DNA of 13,917 bases, taken from contig JAXDKI010000607.1 in assembly GCA_034667245.1 (NCBI GenBank), positions 1 through 13,917 of the forward strand. The letters are read 5' to 3'. This document shows, piece by piece, positions 6,302 to 13,797 of this stretch. Both the position numbers and the translations under genes were made by a program. Position 1 is the first letter of the stretch. Each line of letters starts with the position of its first letter. This DNA comes from DATBFX01 sp034667245. GTDB taxonomy: Bacteria; Chloroflexota; Chloroflexia; Thermomicrobiales; UBA6265. The notes below the pieces were generated by a model. It ran no database searches. It was not told where the DNA came from and saw only the letters and a list, made by a program, of their open reading frames with translations.

Positions 6302-7162
6302 ATGAGTCTTGTCGCCATCGCCTTGGTCCTGTTGGCCGCGATCGTCCACGCCGGCTGGAACGCCCTCGCCAAGCGCCGCCCGGATATCCTCACGTTCTTT
6401 TGGGCATTGACCGTTGCGGCACTGATCCTTTACGCGGTACCGTTCGCAATCCTCGTTCGACGCCATCCCCCCACGTGGGAGGGGGTGCCATTTATGGTCG
6501 CCTCGTCCATTGCCGAAGTGGCGTACGGCATCTTCCTTGCGCGCGCGTACGCACACACGGACCTTTCCCTCGCCTACCCGGTCGCGCGTGGGACCGGCGT
6601 ATTGCTGGTGCCCCTTGCTGCCTTGCCGCTCTTCGGCGATCGCCCGACCGTGATCGCCTGGCTCGGCATCGCCCTCATCGTCTTGGGTGTCGTCTGGCTG
6701 CACCTGCCGGGGATCCAGCGCGCCATCGCACGTCGGGGATTCGGCGGCATCGTCTCCCTCCCACCGCTGCTGACCGGTGTCGCGATCGCCACCTACTCGT
6801 TGATCGACTCCGCCGGTGTCCGCCGCATCCATCCGTTCGTCTATCTCTATCTGACGTTTGGGCTGATGGCGCTCTGGTTGGCACCCTACGTGTTGATCCA
6901 ACGCCGCGCCGCCCTCGCCACGGAGCTCCGGCAGCGGTGGCCAGTGCTGGGCGGCGGTGTCGCTGTCTTCGGTACCTATTGCGTCATCCTAGCCGCTTTT
7001 CGCCTGGCACCGGTGTCATACGTCGTCCCAATGCGCGAGGTCGGCATCGTCTTCGGCGCCCTCCTTGGCGTTCGCCTCCTCGGCGAGCCATTCGGCCGTA
7101 CTCGCGTCGCCGCCTGCGCCGTGGTGGCCATCGGGGTCATCGCGATTGGCATCGGCGGGTAA
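6302..7162 (+). CDS. EamA/DMT-superfamily transporter
   Basis: A 286-residue inner-membrane protein of the drug/metabolite transporter superfamily, with about ten hydrophobic segments arranged as two EamA repeats of five. The first repeat runs from 'MSLVAIALVLLAAIVHAGWN' to about residue 140 and ends with 'VIAWLGIALIVLGVVWLHLP'. The second begins at 'GGIVSLPPLLTGVAIATYSL' and ends with 'ACAVVAIGVIAIGIGG'. Typical EamA elements are 'HAGWNALAKR' in helix 1 and 'PLFGDRPT' before helix 5. 'PVSYVVPMREVGIVFGALLG' near the end is matched by 'LLGEPFGRTRV'. Substrate cannot be told from sequence; relatives export amino acids, sugars or small drugs. The ATG at 6302 fits the family N-terminus exactly although it lacks a ribosome binding site. 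It stands alone between a divergent operon and the kelch gene. Confidence 0.9.
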   Translation: MSLVAIALVLLAAIVHAGWNALAKRRPDILTFFWALTVAALILYAVPFAILVRRHPPTWEGVPFMVASSIAEVAYGIFLARAYAHTDLSLAYPVARGTGVLLVPLAALPLFGDRPTVIAWLGIALIVLGVVWLHLPGIQRAIARRGFGGIVSLPPLLTGVAIATYSLIDSAGVRRIHPFVYLYLTFGLMALWLAPYVLIQRRAALATELRQRWPVLGGGVAVFGTYCVILAAFRLAPVSYVVPMREVGIVFGALLGVRLLGEPFGRTRVAACAVVAIGVIAIGIGG

Positions 7163-7171
7163 CGAGCCAGT

Positions 7172-7259
7172 AGCCGGTAGGACTTGGCTTCACGGTCAGG
7201 GGTGGACGGCCTCCGGGTCACGAAGGGCCTACAATCGTCACTGCTATCGGCTACCGGCT
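7172..7259. repeat. Inverted repeat flanking the kelch-operon -10 region
   Basis: AGCCGGTAG (7172-7180) and CTACCGGCT (7251-7259) are perfect reverse complements 70 nt apart. They bracket a TACAAT box (7230-7235) and end just before the ribosome binding site. The spacing is long for a hairpin, so paired operator half-sites or chance are the main readings. Confidence 0.3.
7230..7235 (+). promoter_or_regulatory. Candidate -10 box of the kelch-PQQ operon
   Basis: TACAAT (five of six consensus positions) lies 37 nt before the ATG at 7273. No good -35 hexamer is found 16-18 nt upstream, so an activator-dependent or weak promoter is possible. Confidence 0.4.
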
Positions 7260-7272
7260 TCCGGAGGCCATG

Positions 7273-8280
7273 ATGACATCGCTAGCGACTGACTCGATCC
7301 GGAGAGCCACGTTGTTCCTCGCGGCGCTCGTGTCCCTGGTGACACCGGTTGTCTCTGCCCAGGCTCAAGAGGCATCGCCCGTGCCGGCGTCGTGGATGGA
7401 GCTGGCGGCGATCCCGCAGGCGCGATCGGAGTTCGCCGCCGCCGTGATCGGGACGCGGATCTACGTTGCCGGCGGGTTCGAGAGCGAAGGGCGGTTCGAC
7501 CGATTCGACACCGAAACGGGCGAATGGCACGAGCTCGCCGATCTGCCCGAAGGGGTTCATCACTCCGGCGTCGCGGCGCTCGATGGACACGTGTACGTCG
7601 CCGGCGGCTACAAACTCGAAGACCACACGGAAGTAGGTACGGTCTGGGCGTACGACCCCGAGAGCGACGCGTGGGAACGACGTGCGGATCTGCCGACGGC
7701 GCGAGGCGCACTTGGTCTGGCCGCACTTGACGGGCTCCTCTATGCCGTCGGCGGTGCTCGATTGCAGCTCGGCGGGCCGGTTTCCGGTGCGGTCGAGGTC
7801 TACGACCCGGCAACGAATAGGTGGCAGGTACGCGCCGACATGATCACACCGCGCGAGCATCTCGCGGTCGTCGCCCTCACCGGGCGGATCTACGCCATCG
7901 GCGGTCGTGCCAACCACGACGAGGGGGATACCTTCGCCTCCGCCAATGAGGTCTACGATCCCGTCGCCGACGGCTGGACAACGCTCGCTCCCCTGCCAGT
8001 GCCCCGCGGCGGTCTCAGCGGCGTTGCCGTGGAGGGTCGGGTGGTCGTGCTGGGCGGCGAGCGTGGCGACACCACCTTCGCCGATGCCAACGCGTTCGAC
8101 CCGGCCACCAACAACTGGACCGCACTTCCGCCGATGCCGACCGCGCGGCATGGTCTCGCCAGCGCGGCCGTCGGCAACACGATCTACGCGATCGCCGGAA
8201 GCACCCGAGCCCAGCGCGTCGAGAGCACCCCAGTCGTCGAAGCACTGACGCTGAAAGGCAATGAAGAGGGCGTCGCGTGA
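7273..8280 (+). CDS. Exported kelch-repeat beta-propeller protein
   Basis: A 335-residue secreted protein. After a signal peptide (basic RR at 10-11, hydrophobic 'ATLFLAALVSLVTPVVSA', cleavage near AQA-QE at about 30-33) come six kelch repeats, each with a 'GG' strand end and a following tyrosine/tryptophan. The strand motifs are IYVAGGF, VYVAGGY, LYAVGGA, IYAIGGR, VVVLGGE and IYAIAGS, at intervals of about 47-52 residues, joined by 'YDPxxxxW' turns. Six repeats predict one closed six-bladed propeller that fills the whole mature protein, so it has no extra catalytic domain. Some kelch propellers are enzymes (galactose oxidase, N-acetylneuraminate epimerase), but neither set of active-site residues is evident. 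GGAGG at 7263-7267 gives normal 5 nt spacing to the ATG at 7273; the adjacent ATG at 7270 is less favoured. The stop codon overlaps the start of the next gene. Confidence 0.88.
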   Translation: MTSLATDSIRRATLFLAALVSLVTPVVSAQAQEASPVPASWMELAAIPQARSEFAAAVIGTRIYVAGGFESEGRFDRFDTETGEWHELADLPEGVHHSGVAALDGHVYVAGGYKLEDHTEVGTVWAYDPESDAWERRADLPTARGALGLAALDGLLYAVGGARLQLGGPVSGAVEVYDPATNRWQVRADMITPREHLAVVALTGRIYAIGGRANHDEGDTFASANEVYDPVADGWTTLAPLPVPRGGLSGVAVEGRVVVLGGERGDTTFADANAFDPATNNWTALPPMPTARHGLASAAVGNTIYAIAGSTRAQRVESTPVVEALTLKGNEEGVA

Positions 8281-9941
8281 GTGGACCCTGGCAATGCTCA
8301 CGCTTGGTGAGTCGTCTCTCTCTCCTGACCCTGATCCTCCTCCTCACCATCGCCGGCGGGACAGCGCAGGCTCAGGACAGCAATCGATCGCACACCGCCG
8401 TCACGCCGACTCCCCTTGGTCCGTCGATCCCGCCCGAAGCGGTCCGTTACGCCAGCGACTGGCCGATGGCGCAACACGATCTCGCGGCCACGCGCGCCAC
8501 GTTGGATTCGCCGATAGACGCGACGAACGTCGCGGCACTTGAGGTGGCCTGGACCTTCAAGATCGAAGCGAGCGGGGGCTACGGTGGGATGACGGCGACG
8601 CCGATCGTAGCCGGTGGCACCGTCTACCTCCAGGACATGCGGAGCAACGTATTTGCTCTCGACCGGGAGACCGGCAAGGTCCGCTGGCAGCGCAGCTACG
8701 ACATCCCCTCGATCGGACCGAACGGTCTAGCGCTCGGGTACGGGATGGTCTTCGGGGCGACCGGCGACACAGCGGAGGTGTTCGCCCTCGATGCCGCCAC
8801 CGGCGCCGAGCGCTGGCGTGTTCGCCTCTCCAACCATCCCTTCGAGGGGATCGACATGGCGCCGGCCGTCTACGACAGCACCGTCTACGTCAGCACGGTC
8901 GGCGGCAATACTCAGGGGTTCAACCGGGGTGGCACCCGGGGCGTGCTCTTCGCCCTCGACGCCGCGTCGGGTGCGACGCTCTGGACCTTCGACACGACGA
9001 CGGACAATCTCTGGGGAAACCCGCGCCTGAATAGCGGTGGCGGGCTCTGGTATCCGCCCTCCTTCGACGAGTTCGGCAATCTCTACTTCGGCGTTGCCAA
9101 CGCCGCGCCGTGGGCCGGCACACCGGAATTCCCGAACGGGAGCAGCCGGCCAGGTGCCAACGACTACGCCAGCTCGATCGTCTCCCTCGATCCTGCGACC
9201 GGGGCCGTTCGTTGGGCCCACAACGCCGATCCACACGGTCTCTTCGATCACGACTTCCAGAATACGCCGGTCCTGGTCACCCTTCGCATCGACGGAGTGC
9301 CGACTGCGCTCGCGATCGGCTCCGGCAAAACTGGCACGCTTCTTGCCATTAGCACGAAGACAGGCGACATCGTCTGGCAGACAGTCGTCGGACTCCATCG
9401 GAACGACGATCTTGCGGAGTTGCCGCCAGGCGAGGAGATCGAGGTCGCGCCCGGGGCTTGGGGAGGGGTGATCTCCCCGATCGCGTCTGCGGATGGCCTG
9501 ATCTTCGTCCCAGTAGTCGATTTCCCAACCCGGTACACGAGCACCGGCTACGATCAGGCAAGCATGTTCGACTTCACCAAGGCTCAGGGTGAACTCCTCG
9601 CGATCGACGCCGCCACCGGTCGGGTCGGTTGGACGACGAGCTTGCCGACGTCTCCCTTCGCGGGCGCAACGGTCGTCAACAACGTTGTCTTCTCCGCCGG
9701 TCTCGACGGAGTTTTCCGCGCCTTCGACGCGGCGACGGGGCGGGAGTTGTGGCATCACCAGACGAGTGCCGGGATCAACGCTCCACCGGCCGTTGCCGGC
9801 GGCATGGTCTTTGTCCCCGCGGCCGGACCGCGCATCTTCACGGAAACGAGTGACCCTGACGAAGTTCGACCGGAGATTGTGAACGAGGTCATTGCTTTCC
9901 GACTTCCCGGTAATGCGGGAACACCGTCACCGGGCGGGTGA
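8277..9941 (+). CDS. Exported PQQ-type beta-propeller protein (quinoprotein-like)
   Basis: A 554-residue secreted protein with an N-terminal signal peptide (hydrophobic 'LSLLTLILLLTIAGG', cleavage near AQA at about 30-32) and at least seven 'A-x-D-x-x-T-G-x-x-x-W' propeller motifs: at about 127-137, 170-180, 226-236, 303-313, 356-367, 441-452 and 482-492. 'DWPMAQHDLAATRATLDSPI' (61-80) and 'HGLFDHDFQNTPVL' (320-333) resemble the entry and active-site stretches of PQQ-dependent alcohol dehydrogenases. The vicinal cysteine pair of that family and a haem CxxCH are both absent, so dehydrogenase activity is unproven. A structural or BamB-like propeller is the alternative. The GTG start at 8277 overlaps the kelch stop (GTGA) and has GAGGG 6 nt upstream inside the kelch gene, so translation is coupled. 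No PQQ biosynthesis gene is in the window. Confidence 0.87.
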   Translation: MSGPWQCSRLVSRLSLLTLILLLTIAGGTAQAQDSNRSHTAVTPTPLGPSIPPEAVRYASDWPMAQHDLAATRATLDSPIDATNVAALEVAWTFKIEASGGYGGMTATPIVAGGTVYLQDMRSNVFALDRETGKVRWQRSYDIPSIGPNGLALGYGMVFGATGDTAEVFALDAATGAERWRVRLSNHPFEGIDMAPAVYDSTVYVSTVGGNTQGFNRGGTRGVLFALDAASGATLWTFDTTTDNLWGNPRLNSGGGLWYPPSFDEFGNLYFGVANAAPWAGTPEFPNGSSRPGANDYASSIVSLDPATGAVRWAHNADPHGLFDHDFQNTPVLVTLRIDGVPTALAIGSGKTGTLLAISTKTGDIVWQTVVGLHRNDDLAELPPGEEIEVAPGAWGGVISPIASADGLIFVPVVDFPTRYTSTGYDQASMFDFTKAQGELLAIDAATGRVGWTTSLPTSPFAGATVVNNVVFSAGLDGVFRAFDAATGRELWHHQTSAGINAPPAVAGGMVFVPAAGPRIFTETSDPDEVRPEIVNEVIAFRLPGNAGTPSPGG

Positions 9942-10114
9942 CGACTGAGCCGCGAACTTGCATCGATGCACCGAATCGGGAAGAGGAGGAAATTTCCGTT
10001 GCACGGATTGTCAGCCCTGTGTAGCATCTCGGTTGGCTTGGATGCCCCGTCGCTTATATCGTCGTTTCGGTCGCTCGGCGTGTGGCCATCCATCGCAGCG
10101 AACGGAGGCGCCTG
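9942..10114. other. Intergenic region before marR with two palindromes
   Basis: A 7 bp hairpin CGTCACC/GGTGACG (9925-9943) overlaps the stop of the preceding gene and has no T tract. A perfect 12 bp palindrome TGCATCGATGCA (9959-9970) and a perfect 10 bp palindrome GGAAATTTCC (9988-9997) follow. Both lie upstream of the marR promoter, in the size range of MarR-family operators but not overlapping the core promoter. Confidence 0.45.
10033..10060 (+). promoter_or_regulatory. Probable marR promoter
   Basis: TTGGCT (10033-10038), a 16 nt spacer and TATATC (10055-10060), each matching the consensus in four of six positions, within a locally AT-richer stretch. The expected transcript starts near 10067, about 48 nt before the ATG. 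Confidence 0.45.
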
Positions 10115-10630
10115 ATGGTCGCGGTTGAAGAACTGAAGCGGAGAAACGGCATCATGCACGACCAAGCGAAAGGGACCGCGGCCGATACGGCTCAAGCCAT
10201 GCTGCAGATCGTCCCCCGGTTGAACCGATGGGCCGAGGCGCGTGCACTGCAGTCTGATCGGGGCGGCGACCTGAGCCTGCGGCAACTTTCCGCCCTGTCG
10301 GTGATCGAGGATGAAACCACCACCCTCGGTGACGTCGCTCGACGGCTGATGGTGACACCCGCGGTCGTCACCGGACTGATCGACCGACTCGAACGACGCG
10401 GCTACGTCCGGCGTGTCAGTGGAGGGAGCGACCGACGTCGCGTTCACCTGGCATTAACCGATGAGGGACGGGCCGCAAGCGGCTTCGTCGAGGACCATCT
10501 CGTTCGTGAGATCGCCCAGCGCATGGCGAGCTACGGTCCCGAGGAAATCCGCAACCTCGAACGCGGTTTGGAAGTCCTGGCACGGCTTGCCGCCGATCTC
10601 GAATCGGCGTCCCCCCGCGCGCTGGATTAG
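10115..10630 (+). CDS. MarR-family transcriptional regulator
   Basis: A 171-residue winged helix-turn-helix regulator of the MarR type, which binds palindromic operators as a dimer and is released by small phenolic or oxidising ligands. Visible parts are an N-terminal dimerisation helix (DTAQAMLQIVPRLNRWAEAR, 24-43), 'LSLRQLSALSVI' (53-64), 'TTLGDVARRLMVTPAVVTGL' (69-88) with the recognition helix, and 'IDRLERRGYVRRVSGGSDRR' (89-108). The wing then reads 'RRVHLALTDEGRA', and a C-terminal helix pair (PEEIRNLERGLEVLARLAAD) closes the dimer interface. There are no cysteines, so an OhrR-type thiol switch is excluded. ATG at 10115 is chosen for GGAGG 6 nt upstream; a GTG at 10082 and an ATG at 10154 are alternatives. 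The regulon is not obvious: the preceding propeller operon is on the same strand and the next gene is convergent. Confidence 0.92.
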   Translation: MVAVEELKRRNGIMHDQAKGTAADTAQAMLQIVPRLNRWAEARALQSDRGGDLSLRQLSALSVIEDETTTLGDVARRLMVTPAVVTGLIDRLERRGYVRRVSGGSDRRRVHLALTDEGRAASGFVEDHLVREIAQRMASYGPEEIRNLERGLEVLARLAADLESASPRALD

Positions 10631-10631
10631 G

Positions 10632-10657
10632 CGACACGCGACGCTCCGCCCGTGTCG
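10632..10657 (+). terminator. Weak hairpin terminator after marR
   Basis: CGACACG (10632-10638) and CGTGTCG (10651-10657) form a 7 bp stem with a 12 nt loop, followed by TTCCTG. It starts one base after the marR stop codon, between convergent genes. The T tract is short. Confidence 0.35.
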
Positions 10658-10694
10658 TTCCTGCCAAACGCCTACCAGCTCGCGCTCGACCGTC

Positions 10695-12902
10695 TCATCG
10701 AGATGGCTGGTCTTTGTTGCGGCGTTCGGCGGAAGGGGTGGCTTCGGCCTTCTTCGGCGCTTCCTCTCGCTTCTCAGCGGTGAAGGTGCGGGTATCCCAT
10801 TGAGGGGTATAGCCGGCGTCCCGAAGTGATGCCGACAGTGTTGTGTCTCGCTCCTCATCGCCTGATGACGGGAGCATGACCAGGAGGGCGTCGCCGACCG
10901 GTCGCGCCTGCAGCCCCTGCTTCTCCACCGCCTCGCGAAGCTCCCCCAACAATGCCAGATCGTCCGGCGTGACCATCACCGCCCGTCGCAAGCGGACTCG
11001 GCGGAAGCCGCGTGCCCACTCATGAAGACGTAGTTCCAACTCGGATGGCACCGGCGCGCTCGATTGCGCAGTCAGGAAGGCCAGAACCTGGCGTGCCTCG
11101 AATCCGGCTGACAGCGCCCGCGCAACCGAGTCCTCCCTCAGCCGATAGGTCGAGACACGGTCGAGGCGCTCGATGTCCGCAAAGGCGGAAAGCGACCAGA
11201 CCCGTAGCGGTGATGGATCGCGCAACTCGATGAGGCCCGATGACGCGACTGTCAGTGGCGGTCCATCAATCGGGGCTTCGACAGACGGCAGAGGTTGCGC
11301 GCTCGCGGCTGCGCGGCCAGCGGGGGTCAATCTGACCAGGGGCCCCTTCCGGCCGCTCTCGGCGACCTCGACGAAGCCGAACCAGCGGAAAGCCGTCTCC
11401 AACGTGACGGTTGCCACCTCGGCGATCGCCGCCCGGCGCCGCCCGGTGTCACCGTCTCCTGCCGGTCCGACGTGGCGAGCCGTGGCGACGGTAAAGGTGG
11501 CGCCGAGCATTTCGGGATCGCGTGCTGCCAACCACCCCGCCAACTCTTCCCGCCCATACCACGTGTCGTCGGCAAGCGAGGCGAGGTGAACGAGGAGCTT
11601 GCGGCGAAACGGAACCCATTCCGCCCCCCAGACGTCCACGTCCTCCCTGGCACTTCCCTCGATCCAGGTTTGCCGCGCCAGCCACCACCACTGGAGCCGC
11701 GCCATCTGGTCGCCGAACGAGCGATCGCGCCAGAGGCGGATGGCGGGTCCGACGGTGAGCGGTTCCTGACCGGCCTCGTCGCCGCCGAGCAGTAACCCCT
11801 CTGCTTGTGCCAGTGCCGCCAGGAACTCGACGTAGCCCACGGGCGGCACCTCCGCGCCACGGTGCCAGAGATCACGGTTGAGTCGGCGACGCCAGGAACG
11901 GGGCAGGTCCACCGCGTCGTGGACCCGGGGTGCACCGGGGATGGTCAACTCGCGGAGCAGCGTCAACAGATCCCAGGCAAGGGCGTATGTGGGCCGCCAG
12001 GGTAGTTCATCGGTCGGCGGCAGGAGTGCGGGGGTCAGTGCCGGCAGATCGCCGAGCACCTGCGGACGGGGAGCCCGGATCTCGGCCGGGATGAAGAGCC
12101 AGCGGCTCCCGTCGGGTCGATAGGTGTGCCAGACGAGGAGGGAACGCTCCAACTCTGCCAATGCGGCGCGCAAGCGCTGCGCCTGACGAGGATCGCCGGT
12201 CGCCAGCCCTGCGGCCTCCGCGGCCTCGGCCAGGGCGACCGGAGCGCCGTCCGGGGCGTCTTGGAGCCGCTGCCAGATGAGTGCGGCGTCGCGTCGTCGC
12301 TTGGCGGCGACGGCGGCGACGCGAGCCGCATCGCCAACCTGCTGGAGGATCTGCCGCGTGAGGTCGTCGCGTCCGCGCAGTCCGGCGATCACCCGCACAC
12401 CCCAGGTCTCGGCCGCCTCCTCCAGTTCGCGGTCGTCGAGGAGCGCGAGCAGTGCGCGCAGGGGCGTCTGGGCGATGTCGCCGGCGTCGATCTCGTCTTG
12501 GACGCGCCGAAAGAGGAGGGTCAGCTCGCGCGGGAGGAAGAGCCGAGGCAGGACGCCGACCGGGAGGGGCTCGTCGTCCCCCTCGCGGGCGACGATGGCC
12601 TTGTGGTAGAGCCGGGCGGCGGTCTGCCGTGCCAGTTCCTCCGGCACGTCGAGGTGCCCCGCCAAATCCGGGAGGGTCAAGGCCGTCCCCTCGCTCACCG
12701 CGAGGAGACGCACCATCGCCTGCTCATCCTCCGGCAGCCGGTCCCAGCAATCGCGCACGGTCCGGGGATCGGCGAGGGCCCGATAAAGACGGCTGACCAT
12801 CCCAGGCCGGTCGCCCGACGGCAACGGCACCTGCCAAGCGGCCGCGATCCGCGTCAGCTCCTCCGTCGTCCGTGCATTGAGCCGTCCGAGCAGGTTGCGC
12901 AT
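10695..12902 (-). CDS. Helicase-associated (XPB N-terminal/Helicase_C_3-like) protein without motor
   Basis: A 735-residue cytoplasmic protein. Its best recognised part is at about 546-632 ('PPLTVASSGLIELRDPSPLR', 'LREDSVARALSAGFEARQVL'), which matches the XPB/Ssl2 helicase N-terminal domain, also called Helicase_C_3. A trailing segment to about 700 ('YTPQWDT') fits the same unit. The N-terminal 500 residues are mostly helical and include winged-helix-like stretches ('LPEDEQAMVRLLAVSEGTAL'). 'LQWWWLARQTWIEGS' (403-417) is tryptophan-rich. No Walker A, DExH or other helicase motor motif is present, so it cannot itself unwind DNA. Relatives occur as separate genes in Chloroflexota and Actinobacteria, often near an XPB-like helicase. 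The C-terminus is lysine/glutamate-rich and disordered (706-735). The ATG at 12902 has GGGTGA 4 nt upstream and lies 10 nt after the stop of the toxin gene, suggesting cotranscription with the toxin-antitoxin pair. A nucleic-acid-binding role is inferred. Confidence 0.82.
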   Translation of the reverse strand: MRNLLGRLNARTTEELTRIAAAWQVPLPSGDRPGMVSRLYRALADPRTVRDCWDRLPEDEQAMVRLLAVSEGTALTLPDLAGHLDVPEELARQTAARLYHKAIVAREGDDEPLPVGVLPRLFLPRELTLLFRRVQDEIDAGDIAQTPLRALLALLDDRELEEAAETWGVRVIAGLRGRDDLTRQILQQVGDAARVAAVAAKRRRDAALIWQRLQDAPDGAPVALAEAAEAAGLATGDPRQAQRLRAALAELERSLLVWHTYRPDGSRWLFIPAEIRAPRPQVLGDLPALTPALLPPTDELPWRPTYALAWDLLTLLRELTIPGAPRVHDAVDLPRSWRRRLNRDLWHRGAEVPPVGYVEFLAALAQAEGLLLGGDEAGQEPLTVGPAIRLWRDRSFGDQMARLQWWWLARQTWIEGSAREDVDVWGAEWVPFRRKLLVHLASLADDTWYGREELAGWLAARDPEMLGATFTVATARHVGPAGDGDTGRRRAAIAEVATVTLETAFRWFGFVEVAESGRKGPLVRLTPAGRAAASAQPLPSVEAPIDGPPLTVASSGLIELRDPSPLRVWSLSAFADIERLDRVSTYRLREDSVARALSAGFEARQVLAFLTAQSSAPVPSELELRLHEWARGFRRVRLRRAVMVTPDDLALLGELREAVEKQGLQARPVGDALLVMLPSSGDEERDTTLSASLRDAGYTPQWDTRTFTAEKREEAPKKAEATPSAERRNKDQPSR

Positions 12903-12912
12903 CGGTCACCCA

Positions 12913-13317
12913 CTAGCCAGGTCGGGCGCTCCGCTCATCGTCGTCCCATCGCTGGTCAAGCCATTCGACGAGGTTGATCAAATCGTCCGCGGCCAGCGTA
13001 TCAAGGAGACGAAGGAGGCGGCGCAGGAGCCGTCCGTACGAGATTCGGCCCGGCTGCTCCAGCAGGATAATACCCGCGTGGTCTCGTCCTTCGAAGAACC
13101 ATTTCTCCGCAAGGTTCGGATAGTCGTCGAAGTCGGAGGTGAGGAGGACGCGGCCATGTTCCCTCGCCCAGTGAAGGTGGGTCTCGTCCGAAGCCCTTTC
13201 GTTGCCGACCTCCTTGGCAAGGACGACATCGAACTGGCGCCGGCGCAGATCGACGGCGAAGCGCTCGTGGACGTGGTGATCGAGGTACGAGCGGATCGAC
13301 AATCCCTCGATCGCCAC
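12913..13317 (-). CDS. DUF5615 PIN-like toxin
   Basis: A 134-residue protein of the DUF5615 (Mut7-C/VapC-like PIN) type, predicted to be a ribonuclease toxin. Family marks are 'SYLDHHVHERFAVDLRRRQF' (10-29) with the first acidic residue D13, 'RASDETHLHWAREHGRVLLT' (41-60) with D44, and 'SDFDDYP' (61-67) with D62 and D64/D65. 'HAGIILLEQPG' (80-90) is the family's typical following strand. The acidic residues expected for a metal-dependent PIN site are therefore in place. The helical tail from 94 (YGRLLRRLLRLLDTLAADDL) is usual for the family, but the end is longer and acidic/basic (DQRWDDDERSARPG). The start is GTG at 13317, sharing one base with the TAG stop of the DUF433 gene, so translation is coupled. 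RNA cleavage has not been shown for most DUF5615 proteins. Confidence 0.88.
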   Translation of the reverse strand: MAIEGLSIRSYLDHHVHERFAVDLRRRQFDVVLAKEVGNERASDETHLHWAREHGRVLLTSDFDDYPNLAEKWFFEGRDHAGIILLEQPGRISYGRLLRRLLRLLDTLAADDLINLVEWLDQRWDDDERSARPG

Positions 13318-13718
13318 TACTCGTTCATCTCCTCCGGGAGCGTCTCCCAGGTATAAGCTGTCGCACCAGCGGGAATGTCACTTTCCTTGAGGGCTCGACG
13401 CGGAATCAGACGGCCCTCGACGTAGACCATGTCGTGCCGCTTCAGGACGCTTCGGAGCTTCCGGCGTTCCAGCAATTCGGCCATCTCATCCGGGTGGTCG
13501 TAGGCATAGCTGATGGCGTCATGGACTTGTGCGGGCGTCAGGGTCGGATACCCGTCAAGGATCTCATCGATAGGCATCCCGTGCCGATACATCTCGTAGA
13601 TCATAAGCACCGAGATCCGCTGGTCGTCGATCCGCGGTTGCCCGCCGAGGCCGCCACCCTTGATCACGTGCGGATGCTCCGTCCGCTCGATGGTCGTGCG
13701 TGTCGTCGTGGCCGTCAT
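13317..13718 (-). CDS. DUF433-family antitoxin
   Basis: A 133-residue antitoxin of the DUF433 (VapB-like, helix-turn-helix) family, which is commonly paired with DUF5615 toxins. The domain occupies about residues 14-82: 'HPHVIKGGGLGGQPRIDDQR' (15-34) is the family's 'GxPxIxGxRI' entry, followed by 'ISVLMIYEMYRHGMPIDEIL' and 'GYPTLTPAQVHDAISYAYDH'. After it comes a 50-residue tail (RRKLRSVLKRHDMVYVEGRL and onward), longer than in minimal DUF433 proteins and probably the toxin-contacting part. ATG at 13718 is chosen for GAGGAG ending 8 nt upstream. A promoter and a palindrome lie just upstream. It probably represses its own operon. Confidence 0.88.
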   Translation of the reverse strand: MTATTTRTTIERTEHPHVIKGGGLGGQPRIDDQRISVLMIYEMYRHGMPIDEILDGYPTLTPAQVHDAISYAYDHPDEMAELLERRKLRSVLKRHDMVYVEGRLIPRRALKESDIPAGATAYTWETLPEEMNE

Positions 13719-13764
13719 GATGATCGCTCCTCGACCCGATGATGCCGGCTCCGCCTCCGGTTTC

Positions 13765-13797
13765 GCCGATCGGCACCACGTCCGCCGATGCATTGTA
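13765..13797 (-). promoter_or_regulatory. Promoter -10 and candidate operator of the DUF433/DUF5615 operon
   Basis: Read on the minus strand, TACAAT (13797-13792) is a good -10 box, with a predicted start near 13785. No clear -35 is seen at 17 nt. Just downstream is a perfect 10 bp palindrome GCCGATCGGC (13765-13774), and its half-site GCCGAT recurs at 13784-13789. A repressor bound there would block transcription, as expected for an autoregulated antitoxin. Confidence 0.5.

Noticed and set aside
6068..6901. A 277-codon minus-strand open frame across the 5' half of the EamA gene and the intergenic region.
   Set aside because: Its translation is charged, low-complexity and contains no hydrophobic core or motif; it is the complement of a real membrane protein gene.
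8727..9758. A 343-codon minus-strand frame, and another opposite the kelch gene (7282-8301).
   Set aside because: Both are shadows of the repeated propeller sequence; the plus-strand frames have signal peptides and regular repeats.
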